Below are positions 1-8,692 of a stretch of 64,000 nucleotides of DNA, in pieces (positions within the stretch are counted from its first letter, which is position 1; each line of letters begins with the position of its first letter). The notes beneath the pieces are model-generated. The model worked only from the letters and a program-made list of their open reading frames with translations. It made no database searches and was not told the origin of the DNA. The stretch is from Saccharomyces mikatae IFO 1815. Its lineage: Eukaryota > Ascomycota > Saccharomycetes > Saccharomycetales > Saccharomycetaceae. Both the position numbers and the translations under genes were made by a program. Location: positions 310,001 to 374,000 of the forward strand of contig NC_079257.1 in NCBI RefSeq assembly GCF_947241705.1, read 5' to 3'.

Positions 1-49
1 GACAACCGCTGATTGGGAAGCTATCGATGCTCAAACAATTAAATTATAG
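1..49 (+). CDS. FAT1: FAT1 C-terminal end (partial)
   Basis: The first 49 bases read in frame to a TAG stop as the tail of a forward gene, ending in ADWEAIDAQTIKL. The final IKL fits a type 1 peroxisomal targeting signal. In Saccharomyces the gene just before CST26 on the opposite strand is FAT1 (YBR041W), a very-long-chain acyl-CoA synthetase that also drives fatty-acid uptake. The assignment rests on this tail and on synteny, since only about 15 residues are visible. The two genes are convergent and 120 bases apart. Confidence 0.7.
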   Translation, partial: TTADWEAIDAQTIKL

Positions 50-169
50 TTTGATGTTTTTCATGTGGGGATGCGATATTTTTATATTTAAAAGCATTAG
101 TGATAAATAAAAGAACAACAATATCATATCTTGATATATAGATGAAAAAAAGTAAAATATTATTTATGA

Positions 170-1366
170 TTAATATGAAAAAAAAGAAAAGATTTTATAA
201 GCCAGCCAGATTATCGTCAAAGCTGGTAATATTAAAACCTCGATTAATTCAATACGGTTAATCTTAAAACTATCGGTAACAGAATGATTTGTTTCAACAT
301 CACTTACGAATGATCCCGTGGAATAGTATTTTTCCATCAAAGCATCTTTATCACTCCAAATGTTATACAGCCATTCCGAAAATTCATTCTCATCTTCTAA
401 GGGAATATCTTTGACATTAAAAGCTCTGATATGAATATCAACTAATTTGGGGTATTTTCCTTCTAAAAATATACTCTTCAATCCATATATTTGTTCACCA
501 TATTCTTTTTGTTTGACACCTGAGTAGCCAATTGTGATGTCATAAAGATTTCCAATGCTTGGCTTCAGCTTTTGTAGCGAAAATCTCAAGCCCGTAGAAT
601 GAGGCAATAGTATATTCTTAAAAGCTTTTTTTCCTACTTTAGCAGCGTATTTGGCACTCTTTTGTCGGGTGTCGGCACTGAGGTTTGTACCTTCAGGGAA
701 CAGGATTAGATTGTACGGCCAATGAATTTGTTCTGGGTCAGTAATCTCTGGATTCCATATACTCTCACCTTCCTCATTTATACGTTCAGGGGACTTCCCG
801 GCAAGTGACCCGATGCCCCTTGCATTCGAGTCAAGTCCAGCAAGGCTATTGCTTAGGGTTATTTTATCTTGAGCCCATTTCCTACTCATAAAAATGAAAT
901 TATAGTTTCTCATACCGAAACCAAGAATAGGGATAGATGCTAATGACTTTTTCAGGATGATGAATACATTGGCCCCGAAGTCCGATGTATAGGCTAGCCA
1001 CCATAGAAATATCCAATCCGTATATATTTGGTGATTACAAATAGCCACAGAATTGGATTTTAAATGAGAGAAAATTCTATCTTTCTTTAAGTCCTTGAAA
1101 AAAGTGCCTTTGGGAACACTGGAGTTTTCAGTGGTGATTCTCACAGCAGATGGTGCGACCACATGCAAAATGGATGATACCAAGACAATGAATAGCCTTT
1201 TGGTTTTATTAAGACCAATTTGTTTCTTCACTCTATTTTTACAATAGAGAGTTTTATAGGTGATTTGAAGAAACAGAAGAATTAGACATCCCTGGAAGAA
1301 TACTAATAAAGAAATACCTGGAACGACAACTTTTCTAATTTTATGGGTTATTTTTTGACGCAGCAT
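170..1366 (-). CDS. CST26: CST26, acyltransferase of phospholipid remodelling
   Basis: This 398-residue protein matches Cst26/Psi1 (YBR042C) in length and position. Cst26 is an ER acyltransferase that puts stearic acid on the sn-1 position of phosphatidylinositol. It carries the glycerolipid acyltransferase block with catalytic NHxxxxD (ICNHQIYTD, about residues 109-117), and a downstream FPEGTNLS block that binds the glycerol phosphate. A hydrophobic segment near residues 15-35 and another at the C-terminus (about 375-395) suggest membrane anchors. The ATG at 1366 is the first in frame and gives the family length. It is convergent with FAT1 and has QDR3 upstream on the same strand. Confidence 0.93.
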   Translation of the reverse strand: MLRQKITHKIRKVVVPGISLLVFFQGCLILLFLQITYKTLYCKNRVKKQIGLNKTKRLFIVLVSSILHVVAPSAVRITTENSSVPKGTFFKDLKKDRIFSHLKSNSVAICNHQIYTDWIFLWWLAYTSDFGANVFIILKKSLASIPILGFGMRNYNFIFMSRKWAQDKITLSNSLAGLDSNARGIGSLAGKSPERINEEGESIWNPEITDPEQIHWPYNLILFPEGTNLSADTRQKSAKYAAKVGKKAFKNILLPHSTGLRFSLQKLKPSIGNLYDITIGYSGVKQKEYGEQIYGLKSIFLEGKYPKLVDIHIRAFNVKDIPLEDENEFSEWLYNIWSDKDALMEKYYSTGSFVSDVETNHSVTDSFKINRIELIEVLILPALTIIWLAYKIFSFFSY

Positions 1367-1633
1367 CAGCTTTTTGGGCTTTGGCTAGCTAATTAGAATA
1401 CCAATGAACCTTACTATACCCTTTCTTGTTGGCTGGTGTTACTTAAATGATCATTCGCATTTAATTTTTTTTGGTGAGTTTTTCCGCCTCGTGAGAAATT
1501 GAACATCACTAAAATAACTTGCAGCACAACAATGATTCACTATAAACTAAATTAAACTATGTGTATGCATCATCTGATGAAATTTTCTAGAATGAAAAGA
1601 ATTACGCTTCCTTTTTTCTTTTCAATTGTAAGC

Positions 1634-3703
1634 TTAATCAATTTTGTCATATAATTTTTGTAAGTCGTAGTTCTCCCTCCAGTAATCACCATGTTTTTTC
1701 AATACTACAAGTACACTACTGGCACCCACTACGATAAAGGCTAGCAATGTGAAAGCCCAACCAGTTCCCATGCCGTTTAGCATGGGTGTAGTGACAAATA
1801 CAGCAGTTGCCGCCAAGATCTGTCTGATTAGATTATTCAAAGCGACGCCTGTGGCACCCTTTCCTGGCAAGGAATCGACTAGATAAGAAAGAGTAGCCCC
1901 GATTGTCATCATAGCGGCATACCCAAAAAGGGCTGTTCCAATTAGTGGTGTTACCCAATGGCATTTTTTATCTAGGCACCAACCAAATATCAATAGCGCA
2001 ATGGGAAAAGATATGACAGATGTGACAACATTCCATGATATACGGGCTTCAGGAGCAAGAATTCCATATTTCTCCTTGTACCTCCTTAAAAGCATATCTA
2101 CCCAACGTCCACCGTAAATAGAGGCGAAAAAGTAAGTTACAGAATTTGGAATATAGAGAAGACCAATGTATAATGGTTTAAAGTTGTAAGGAGGTCTTGA
2201 GTATTTATATTCCACCGTCATATTGACAAAGTATACGGTAGAAAAGGAAATTGCCGAAAAAGTTATTGCAAGTGCCACGGGAGGGTATTGTAGGAAGTAT
2301 AGTGATTTTAACGGTTTGACAAAATAAATAAAAAAGATGTCCCAAACTTTTCTAGCTGCTGATATATTCTTAGGGGCAATTTCAGTCCCGTTATTGGATA
2401 GCACATTTTTGACTTGTTCTTCCAAGTTGGTTTGTAACTTTCTCAAGCTATTTTCTCGAATTGATCTTGCTAACTTTGGATCTGTTGACCTTATTCTTGT
2501 AACTTGTGCCGTCGTTGCGTCAATACCGCTATCATCTAATTGGTATTCATATATGCTTCTACTTGCCTCGGTATAAATCCGCTGCAATTGGTTTTCCCTT
2601 TCTGGTCCATTATAAGGAACGTGGCTAGAAGGACTTTCTAGATCTAACGAATCTTGATCCCTGATTTCTCCAACATAGTTTTGCTTTTCAGTAGATAATC
2701 TGGAAGCTTGCTTTCCAATTTGGTCAGCTTCATCTTCTTCTCTCTGATAGTTTTCTTGAATCTCTCCATGCTCGTTATGGTCTACTTGAATACGTCTTTC
2801 AGCTAAAATTCGAGCAATAGCGCCCTTCGAGTCTTGTTTTCTTAATGTCTCGGGTAGTAGGACGGTCAAAAGAATGACATTACACCCAGATAAGATGACC
2901 ATAAACCACTGAGTAGATCTCCAAGGCCAGCGATTCACTAACAGAGAACCAAAAATTGGAGACAATAGTGGCGCTAGTAGTGGGCCCAGATAATAATAGC
3001 TCAAATTCTTTCCTCTGTCTTCACTGATATATAAATCAGCAACTGTCCCAGCGCCCACACTTTGGACACTGGCAGAAGCAGCTCCACAAAGCATTCTCAG
3101 AGCAATAAATGAGTTAATATCAGGAGCCAGAGCAGACCCGATATTGAATGCAAATAATAACGCAAAAGAAGTAATGTAGGTAGTTCTTCTACCTTCCAAC
3201 TCGGAGAGAGAAGACCACCATAACGGGAAGACACCAAGACTCAATAGATACACACCGATTGAAACGTTCACCATAATCACTGACGTTTTGAACTCAGTTG
3301 TAATTGCATTTATGGCAGGAAAAATTATCGATGTACCCATGGGGCCCATCATGGAGGAAAATGCAATTAAAAACACGATCATCTTCTTCATCTTAGGTGG
3401 ATAATCTCTAGCGTCTTTGAACTCCGGTACAATAGCAAGTTGAGGTAACAGTCCTCTACGTTCGTTTTTGGGAACAACGTAGTCATTACTCTTCAATCTA
3501 TTAATTTGGTTGTCTTCGTGTTTATGATCATTCGACACTGCAGTTTTAAGATTGGCCTTTTCATCATCATAGTTGTTGCGCTCGCTGTGTGAGTTGCTAC
3601 TGCTATGCTCGCCGTGCATTATAACTCTATCGTCAGGCAGTGAAGTCTCTGAGTAGTTACTTCTCAAAGACCCTATGCCCGACTGTGAACTTGAAGTTTG
3701 CAT
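1634..3703 (-). CDS. QDR3: QDR3, DHA1-type multidrug/polyamine exporter
   Basis: This is a 689-residue major facilitator of the DHA1 drug:proton antiporter family, matching Qdr3 (YBR043C). Qdr3 is a plasma-membrane exporter of drugs and polyamines that also contributes to dityrosine export for the spore wall. A hydrophilic N-terminal arm of about 105 residues precedes the first six membrane helices. A long charged central loop (about residues 285-455, rich in E, Q and S) separates the two six-helix halves. The motif LSELEGRRTTY after helix 2 is the MFS motif A region. The ATG at 3703 opens the longest frame. It reads in the same direction as CST26 and TCM62. Confidence 0.95.
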   Translation of the reverse strand: MQTSSSQSGIGSLRSNYSETSLPDDRVIMHGEHSSSNSHSERNNYDDEKANLKTAVSNDHKHEDNQINRLKSNDYVVPKNERRGLLPQLAIVPEFKDARDYPPKMKKMIVFLIAFSSMMGPMGTSIIFPAINAITTEFKTSVIMVNVSIGVYLLSLGVFPLWWSSLSELEGRRTTYITSFALLFAFNIGSALAPDINSFIALRMLCGAASASVQSVGAGTVADLYISEDRGKNLSYYYLGPLLAPLLSPIFGSLLVNRWPWRSTQWFMVILSGCNVILLTVLLPETLRKQDSKGAIARILAERRIQVDHNEHGEIQENYQREEDEADQIGKQASRLSTEKQNYVGEIRDQDSLDLESPSSHVPYNGPERENQLQRIYTEASRSIYEYQLDDSGIDATTAQVTRIRSTDPKLARSIRENSLRKLQTNLEEQVKNVLSNNGTEIAPKNISAARKVWDIFFIYFVKPLKSLYFLQYPPVALAITFSAISFSTVYFVNMTVEYKYSRPPYNFKPLYIGLLYIPNSVTYFFASIYGGRWVDMLLRRYKEKYGILAPEARISWNVVTSVISFPIALLIFGWCLDKKCHWVTPLIGTALFGYAAMMTIGATLSYLVDSLPGKGATGVALNNLIRQILAATAVFVTTPMLNGMGTGWAFTLLAFIVVGASSVLVVLKKHGDYWRENYDLQKLYDKID

Positions 3704-4101
3704 GTTTATCGTTTCCTTGGCTTGAGCTCTTGCATAGAGGGTTAAAAGTTGAAGAGTTGTTAGTCCATACGCCTTCGACCTTGTTTTCTCTCAAAGATTT
3801 TAAACACACAAATACTATAACGAAATTTTTTAGATACCTATCTTATCTAAATACTCATAATCTTTCGGGTCTTGATCTAATCGCAGTTATCCAGATTTGG
3901 AGTGAGATGGTTCAAATCCCTAAAAGTAGATGGAATTATTATTGAGGCGCGAATATTCCGAGTTTTTCCGATGCCGTGTAAAAGAAATTGAGCAGGAATA
4001 GTAAGCATTGCTAGTAGGTAAAAGTAATAATAGGGCAGCGCCGTAACAATTTCTATTTACAATGACTCATTCTGACTATTTATAAGTATGTATAAAGTTT
4101 T
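3704..4101. other. Intergenic, QDR3 upstream / TCM62 3' end
   Basis: This AT-rich spacer of about 400 bases must hold the QDR3 promoter and the TCM62 3' end. I see no gene and no regulatory site I can name with confidence. A short frame at 3640-3945 overlaps the start of QDR3 and shows no family signature. Confidence 0.5.
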
Positions 4102-5820
4102 CTAGGTTGTGTGCCTTTTAGGCTTATCGTATATACATGTGACAATTGTATTGCAGCTTGTTAGCAATTCGATGAAAGCTTTTACGCTGGCTAAACAAGA
4201 ATCCATTTTGTTCCATGGCTCTAAACTCCCAGATTTTGTCATATCCACCGGTCTTGAATTGGGGGAGAATCTAACCTGTTGAAATGAAGTTTCGTTTATA
4301 GCATCCGCAATAAGGTTGTTAATCTCATAATGGTTATATCCATATGCATTCTTGAATGCCACTTCGGCTGGAAGAACAGCCGCCGATAAAACAGCGTCTA
4401 TGCCCATTTTAATCATGCAATTGGATTCATTGGCTTTCAACTTATTCAAACCTGGTACCGCCTTCAATAGAGAGACGCCGTAACTAGGAATGAACCCATT
4501 AGCCAGTCCGTGACATAATACCTTATTCAAGAAGTTATCTAGCGTGTTTCTTCTCTGGTCGATTTCGATTTCATTATGTCCGCCAATACTTAGGGTGACC
4601 GTTTTATGGAGGAAAGATTGCGGAGCTCTATTTGGAATTGATTTAAAATCAATGGAGTTATATAAGAACGTCTCCCCTGTGGTCGCCTTTATGGATTCGA
4701 CAGTGCCATAGTATTTGTCCGCACACATTTTGCTTGGCACTAATGAACTATACTCTGGTGAGTAGATACTATCATATCCGCAAGGCAAGCGTAAAAACTT
4801 TATAAAATCATGGTTTTCTTGTAGTCTTAAGTGACCGTTTGCCTTTTCCGAGTATTTCACAATGACTATTCGGCTTTCATTTTTTTCTCTCCTATTTCTA
4901 TTATTGTTGATTGTAATCGATGTCAAGGCATCACCTGTGCAATCTCCGTTGACAACTAAAAGAACGGATTTTCTCAGGTTTCTTGCATGCGTTACTGTGG
5001 GTAGAATTTTATTGGCGTCTCGTAACGTCCCGTCATACACAAGAACCAGCATTTCTTTATCAATGGAAACTATTTTCTTAGTAGGTAACTCTAGAGATCT
5101 TAAATAGGCCTCATTACTATCTAAAATACCAGCTGGGTACTTCCAACCTTTTGAAACATCAATTTCATCGAAAGTTTTATTGCCGTTTATAACTCGTACA
5201 ATATCATCCGAAAACAATTCATAATTAATTGATTGTAAAACCCTTTTGACGCTTTGGTTATCACAAGAGGACATAGTAAATTGCTTAACTAAGGCATCAA
5301 TATTGTTTTGACTTTGTACCATAATCTTGTTATTTTCGAGAAAACCTCTGATATATCGTAATCCAATTCCAATTCCCTTCACTACTTCCTTCTCAGGATA
5401 TTTGAAATAGTACTCCAGCAGAGAAGATGTCAAACATGTAGAAGTTAACGTTAAGTTATCCTGAGTGCAATTCATGAATAGCTGAAGGCCAACTCGCCCT
5501 AACTTTCGAGTTCTATTTAGTTGGACCTTTGTGTTCATAGCTTCATCCACCTGCAGCGAATCTAAAAGTTCACGAATTACGTTTTGTAATCTCATGGTGT
5601 CCTGTGAACTAATAACTTGGGGCCTGGATTTATACTTAGGTTCATATATCAATGTTTTATTGTAGGATGATGAAGTTATTATTTTTTCCAGTAGCTTGAT
5701 GCCAGAGAGCATATCTCTGAGGACCTGAAGATTTTGAGTCCTATACACAGGCGTATGCAACGTTTTTATTGAGCATCTCGTTTGATGATTTCCTAATCTC
5801 CTCAAAAATTTTACTAGCAT
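4102..5820 (-). CDS. TCM62: TCM62, mitochondrial chaperonin-like assembly factor
   Basis: This 572-residue protein matches Tcm62 (YBR044C), a mitochondrial protein distantly related to group I chaperonins (Hsp60) and needed for assembly of succinate dehydrogenase. The basic, serine/threonine-bearing N-terminus (MLVKFLRRLGNHQTRCSIK) fits a mitochondrial presequence. The ATG at 5820 gives the same length as the S. cerevisiae protein. The frame stays open a few codons further upstream but has no earlier ATG there. The strongest conservation with the protein I remember is in the middle of the chain (YEPKYKS, SKGWKYPAGILDSNEAYLRS). The ATP-binding residues of true chaperonins are not obvious. Confidence 0.93.
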   Translation of the reverse strand: MLVKFLRRLGNHQTRCSIKTLHTPVYRTQNLQVLRDMLSGIKLLEKIITSSSYNKTLIYEPKYKSRPQVISSQDTMRLQNVIRELLDSLQVDEAMNTKVQLNRTRKLGRVGLQLFMNCTQDNLTLTSTCLTSSLLEYYFKYPEKEVVKGIGIGLRYIRGFLENNKIMVQSQNNIDALVKQFTMSSCDNQSVKRVLQSINYELFSDDIVRVINGNKTFDEIDVSKGWKYPAGILDSNEAYLRSLELPTKKIVSIDKEMLVLVYDGTLRDANKILPTVTHARNLRKSVLLVVNGDCTGDALTSITINNNRNRREKNESRIVIVKYSEKANGHLRLQENHDFIKFLRLPCGYDSIYSPEYSSLVPSKMCADKYYGTVESIKATTGETFLYNSIDFKSIPNRAPQSFLHKTVTLSIGGHNEIEIDQRRNTLDNFLNKVLCHGLANGFIPSYGVSLLKAVPGLNKLKANESNCMIKMGIDAVLSAAVLPAEVAFKNAYGYNHYEINNLIADAINETSFQQVRFSPNSRPVDMTKSGSLEPWNKMDSCLASVKAFIELLTSCNTIVTCIYDKPKRHTT

Positions 5821-6690
5821 ACTTTTCAAAGCATAAGGGACTTTTCTGTTTGTAACGATGTAGGGGATATACTTCTAAGAGTAAATGTTAAAAGGACAAA
5901 CAGCTGCTGTACAATCAGGTTTTTCCTTCTTTCCCTGGTAATAATGCCCTTTTTTTACATTTTTTTAAGCCATAACAGATTTTATTTACGGCAATTTTTA
6001 AAATCTGAAAAAACTTCCTAGATTATTGAGAGTCCGCTTATCTAAACATAAACTCATACATAGATCTATTGCTCCACAAAAGCAATGTATCCAGTAAACG
6101 GTACCACTAATTTGGCAATGAATATCTGTAATGTCTAGGGATTTATTGAACCAACTGCTGGAACCGAGATTAAGAAAACAACAGAGTAATTCATTGACAA
6201 ATGATTTAAAACTCGATTGTATTTACCCTTAAAATTTATTAGGACTAGGTTGGCTACACTCTCGTCTCAATTTTGTGATAGAGGAAGTATGCGTAAGGAA
6301 CCTATTCGAATACCTTGGTAGTATTTTTAGGGGAACATTTTTTATACTTTTTTCTTGTTTCATTGAACATGCTCCTAGGTTTGCTGCGGTCAACGTCTTA
6401 ATTTCTACCATATGTAGAGCATGGTAAGATACTCAACAACGAGGAACTACTTTTCTTCTTAACAAAAGGATTCACTCGCTGAGAAATAAAAAATGAGGAG
6501 ACCTTTGCTTTTTATTATAATATCAATTGTCCGTTAAACACAAATATACCACCAATAAAATACTGTAAATAAATATACTGTAAATAAAAATACGGTAACC
6601 TGGAGTTGTTAACATTCTTATAAACAGTTACTAATTATATAAAGTACCCTAGTAGTGGTTATGTGCATTCCAAAAATTAAAAAAAGAGTT
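5821..6690. other. Intergenic between TCM62 and tRNA-Val
   Basis: About 870 AT-rich bases lie upstream of TCM62 and downstream of tRNA-Val. The only open frame (6229-6411, minus, 60 residues) has no recognisable features. Nothing else is supported. Confidence 0.5.
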
Positions 6691-6764
6691 TGATCCAACC
6701 GAGGTTCGAACTCGGGATCTTCGCCGTGTAAAGGCGACGTCTTGAACCACTGGACCATTGGACC
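6691..6764 (-). tRNA. tV(UAC)B: tRNA-Val (anticodon UAC)
   Basis: On the minus strand the 74-base sequence starts GGTCCAATGGTCCAGTGG (A box region) and folds as a cloverleaf. The anticodon stem TCGCC/GGCGA encloses the loop TTTACAC, so the anticodon is UAC. The T arm contains GTTCGAACC (B box). No intron is present. The location between TCM62 and GIP1 matches S. cerevisiae tV(UAC)B. The LTR cluster lies directly upstream of it, as expected for Ty elements that integrate 5' of Pol III genes. Confidence 0.97.
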
Positions 6765-6854
6765 CGGAACTCATTAACCTATTAATTTTTGAGATGTATA
6801 AATATTATGAGTAGAAAATCCAATACAATATCGATTAACTTTGAAGATTGAGAG

Positions 6855-7503
6855 TGTTGATAATTAGTTGTTTAGTAAGTTATAATAATTGAGAATAAGT
6901 CGTTCCTTCTTATTCTATATACGAGAGGTATAAAGAACAGTTATAATATAAATCAACTTGTTGGAATGAAAATCAACTATCGTCTATCAACTAGTAGTCA
7001 TACTACTAGTACATTATCATATACGGTGTTAGAAGATGACATAAGTTATGAGAAGCGGTCATCGAAATAAGTGGAAGCTGAAATGCAAGGATTGATAATG
7101 TAATAGGATAAATGAATAACAACATATAGAACGATGATAATAATGTTTATAGAATTGTGTAGAATTGCAGATTCCCTTTTATGGATTCCTAAATCCCCGA
7201 GGAGAACTTCTAGTATATCTACATACCTAATATTATTGCCTTATTAAGAAATGGAATCCCAACAATCACATCAGAATCCACACTTATCTCAAAAACACAA
7301 GCTGTTTGGTTGTATTAAACCCAATGGTTCAGACATAATTCAGAACATTGAGGATAGGATTTTGGTTATAACTTACCTTCAAATGTACTAAGTTTTAGTC
7401 AATTAATAAATTTTTATCATACTAGTGCAGGAAATTGTATTATTAGAATTTGCTTAATCCAATTTATACGAAGAACGTATAGTAGTAATCACTTATCCCA
7501 ACA
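6855..7503 (-). mobile_element. Solo LTR (unassigned Ty family), split by a delta LTR
   Basis: Two pieces of one minus-strand LTR (6855-6938 and 7297-7503) flank a delta insertion. Its ends are TGTTGG at the 7503 side and TCAACA at the 6855 side. The 5-base sequence gagag stands on both sides (6850-6854 and 7504-7508), a target-site duplication that fixes the element limits. The same family occurs at 7520 and 30964. It shares the TGTTGG start with delta but the body is different. I could not assign it to tau, sigma or another named Ty LTR. No internal coding region remains, so it is a solo LTR fossil. Confidence 0.8.
6939..7291 (+). mobile_element. Ty1/Ty2-type delta LTR nested in an older LTR
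   Basis: The plus-strand sequence from 6959 (TGTTGGAATGAAAATCAAC) to 7291 (ending TATCTCA) is a full 333-base delta LTR. It contains the typical delta body, including TATCATATACGGTGTTAGAA and ATTGCAGATTCCCTTTTATG. A 20-base stub of a second delta start directly precedes it (6939-6958), so this is a delta-in-delta or recombined pair. The composite is flanked by the near-repeat agaac/aaaac. It interrupts the older LTR at 6855-7503 and is therefore the younger insertion. Confidence 0.85.
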
Positions 7504-7519
7504 GAGAGATAGGTAGTTT

Positions 7520-7603
7520 TGTTGATAACAAGTAGTCTAATATGTTATAATAATTAAGAATAAGTCGTTCTTTCCTAAGTTATATAAAAGAGGTATATAA
7601 AGC
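7520..7603 (-). mobile_element. Fragment of the unassigned LTR family
   Basis: The sequence from TGTTGATAAC at 7520 to about 7603 matches the 3' end of the solo LTR at 6855-7503. It includes the shared block AATAAGTCGTTC and the GAGGTATATAAA segment. The rest of this copy is replaced by the delta that follows. It is a truncated fossil. Confidence 0.65.
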
Positions 7604-7907
7604 TCAGAATTCGGTAAATTTTGAGATAATTGTTGGGATTCCATTGTTGATGAAGGCCATATTATTTGGCGTATAGAATATATTAGAAGTTCTCCGCAAC
7701 GATATAGGAATCTGATATATGGAATTCGTAATTCTACATAATTCTGTATATGCTTTTATTGTCATTTTATATGTTGTCAGTCATTATCCTATTACATTAT
7801 CAATCCTTGCATTTCAGCTTCCTCTAACTTCGATGACAGCTTCTCATAACTTACGTCATCTTCTAACACCGCATATGATAATATACTAGTTGATTTTCAT
7901 TCCAACA
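7604..7907 (-). mobile_element. Delta LTR, minus strand, internally shortened
   Basis: The sequence runs from the reverse complement of a delta 3' end (AATTGTTGGGATTCCATTG) to its TGTTGGAATG start at 7907. At about 304 bases it is shorter than the 333-base copies at 6959 and 30554, and the lost part is in U3. It lies in the upstream zone of tRNA-Val, next to a fragment of the other LTR family. Confidence 0.75.
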
Positions 7908-8692
7908 CCATTCACTATAGTTCCAATGTAATGACTCATATATTTTATTTATGTAAATGTCATGTTGATCTTTCAACCGATAGATCTTGAAATTTATTGC
8001 GCTCAGACTATTACGTCGTCACTTATCATTCTTCATCTTGAAACGTCAATAAATTATGGTGTCTGATTACTTAATATAACCAATAATTGATTAGTTATAA
8101 AGGATAAAAAGTCACCATTCTAACATTTACTTTAGTTTCTTGTGAGGGGAATCATAAACTATTTGTTCTGACAAGAAGTATTCAAGAATCTGGAAAAGAA
8201 AACCAATAATTTTACGTGGTACCGTTAAAATCCATCCCTAATATTTAAAGACTGTTATTCATTCTCTTATTTAAATATCAATAATTGAGTAAAAGCTTCC
8301 ACTAAATTAGAAGCAAGTTTTGAATCTTACCCTACTAATCATGTAGTTAGTGTTGTCTTTGAATACAATATACTATAAAGTCTCTACTTGAAACATACTG
8401 TATTAATCGGCTATATTAGAATAGGTAGAGAATAATTGACTTTAATATAATAAGATAGATGAACCGGGTCTAATAAATCTTTTTACAGAAAGATGCGTTA
8501 ACAAAGCGGAATAACTGTATAGACGCATCAACTCTGAATGACAATGATTTTTTATGTTATTCATTAAACGCTGACTATCAACAGTTGATTCCCTTTTGGC
8601 TACAAATGTATAGAATATGTATAACCACGTATGTAATATTTTGATGTAAAATGAAAACATTTTTTATGGAGAAATAACTTTAGAAAGGGTTT
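7908..8692. other. AT-rich intergenic upstream of the LTR cluster
   Basis: About 785 bases of very AT-rich DNA lie between the LTR cluster and the 3' end of GIP1. Older Ty remnants may be present, but I cannot align any to the families seen here. The small frame at 8442-8660 has no coding signature. Confidence 0.45.

Noticed and set aside
8442-8660. 72-residue minus frame downstream of GIP1
   Set aside because: AT-driven Phe/Tyr/Ser-rich composition and no conservation cue.
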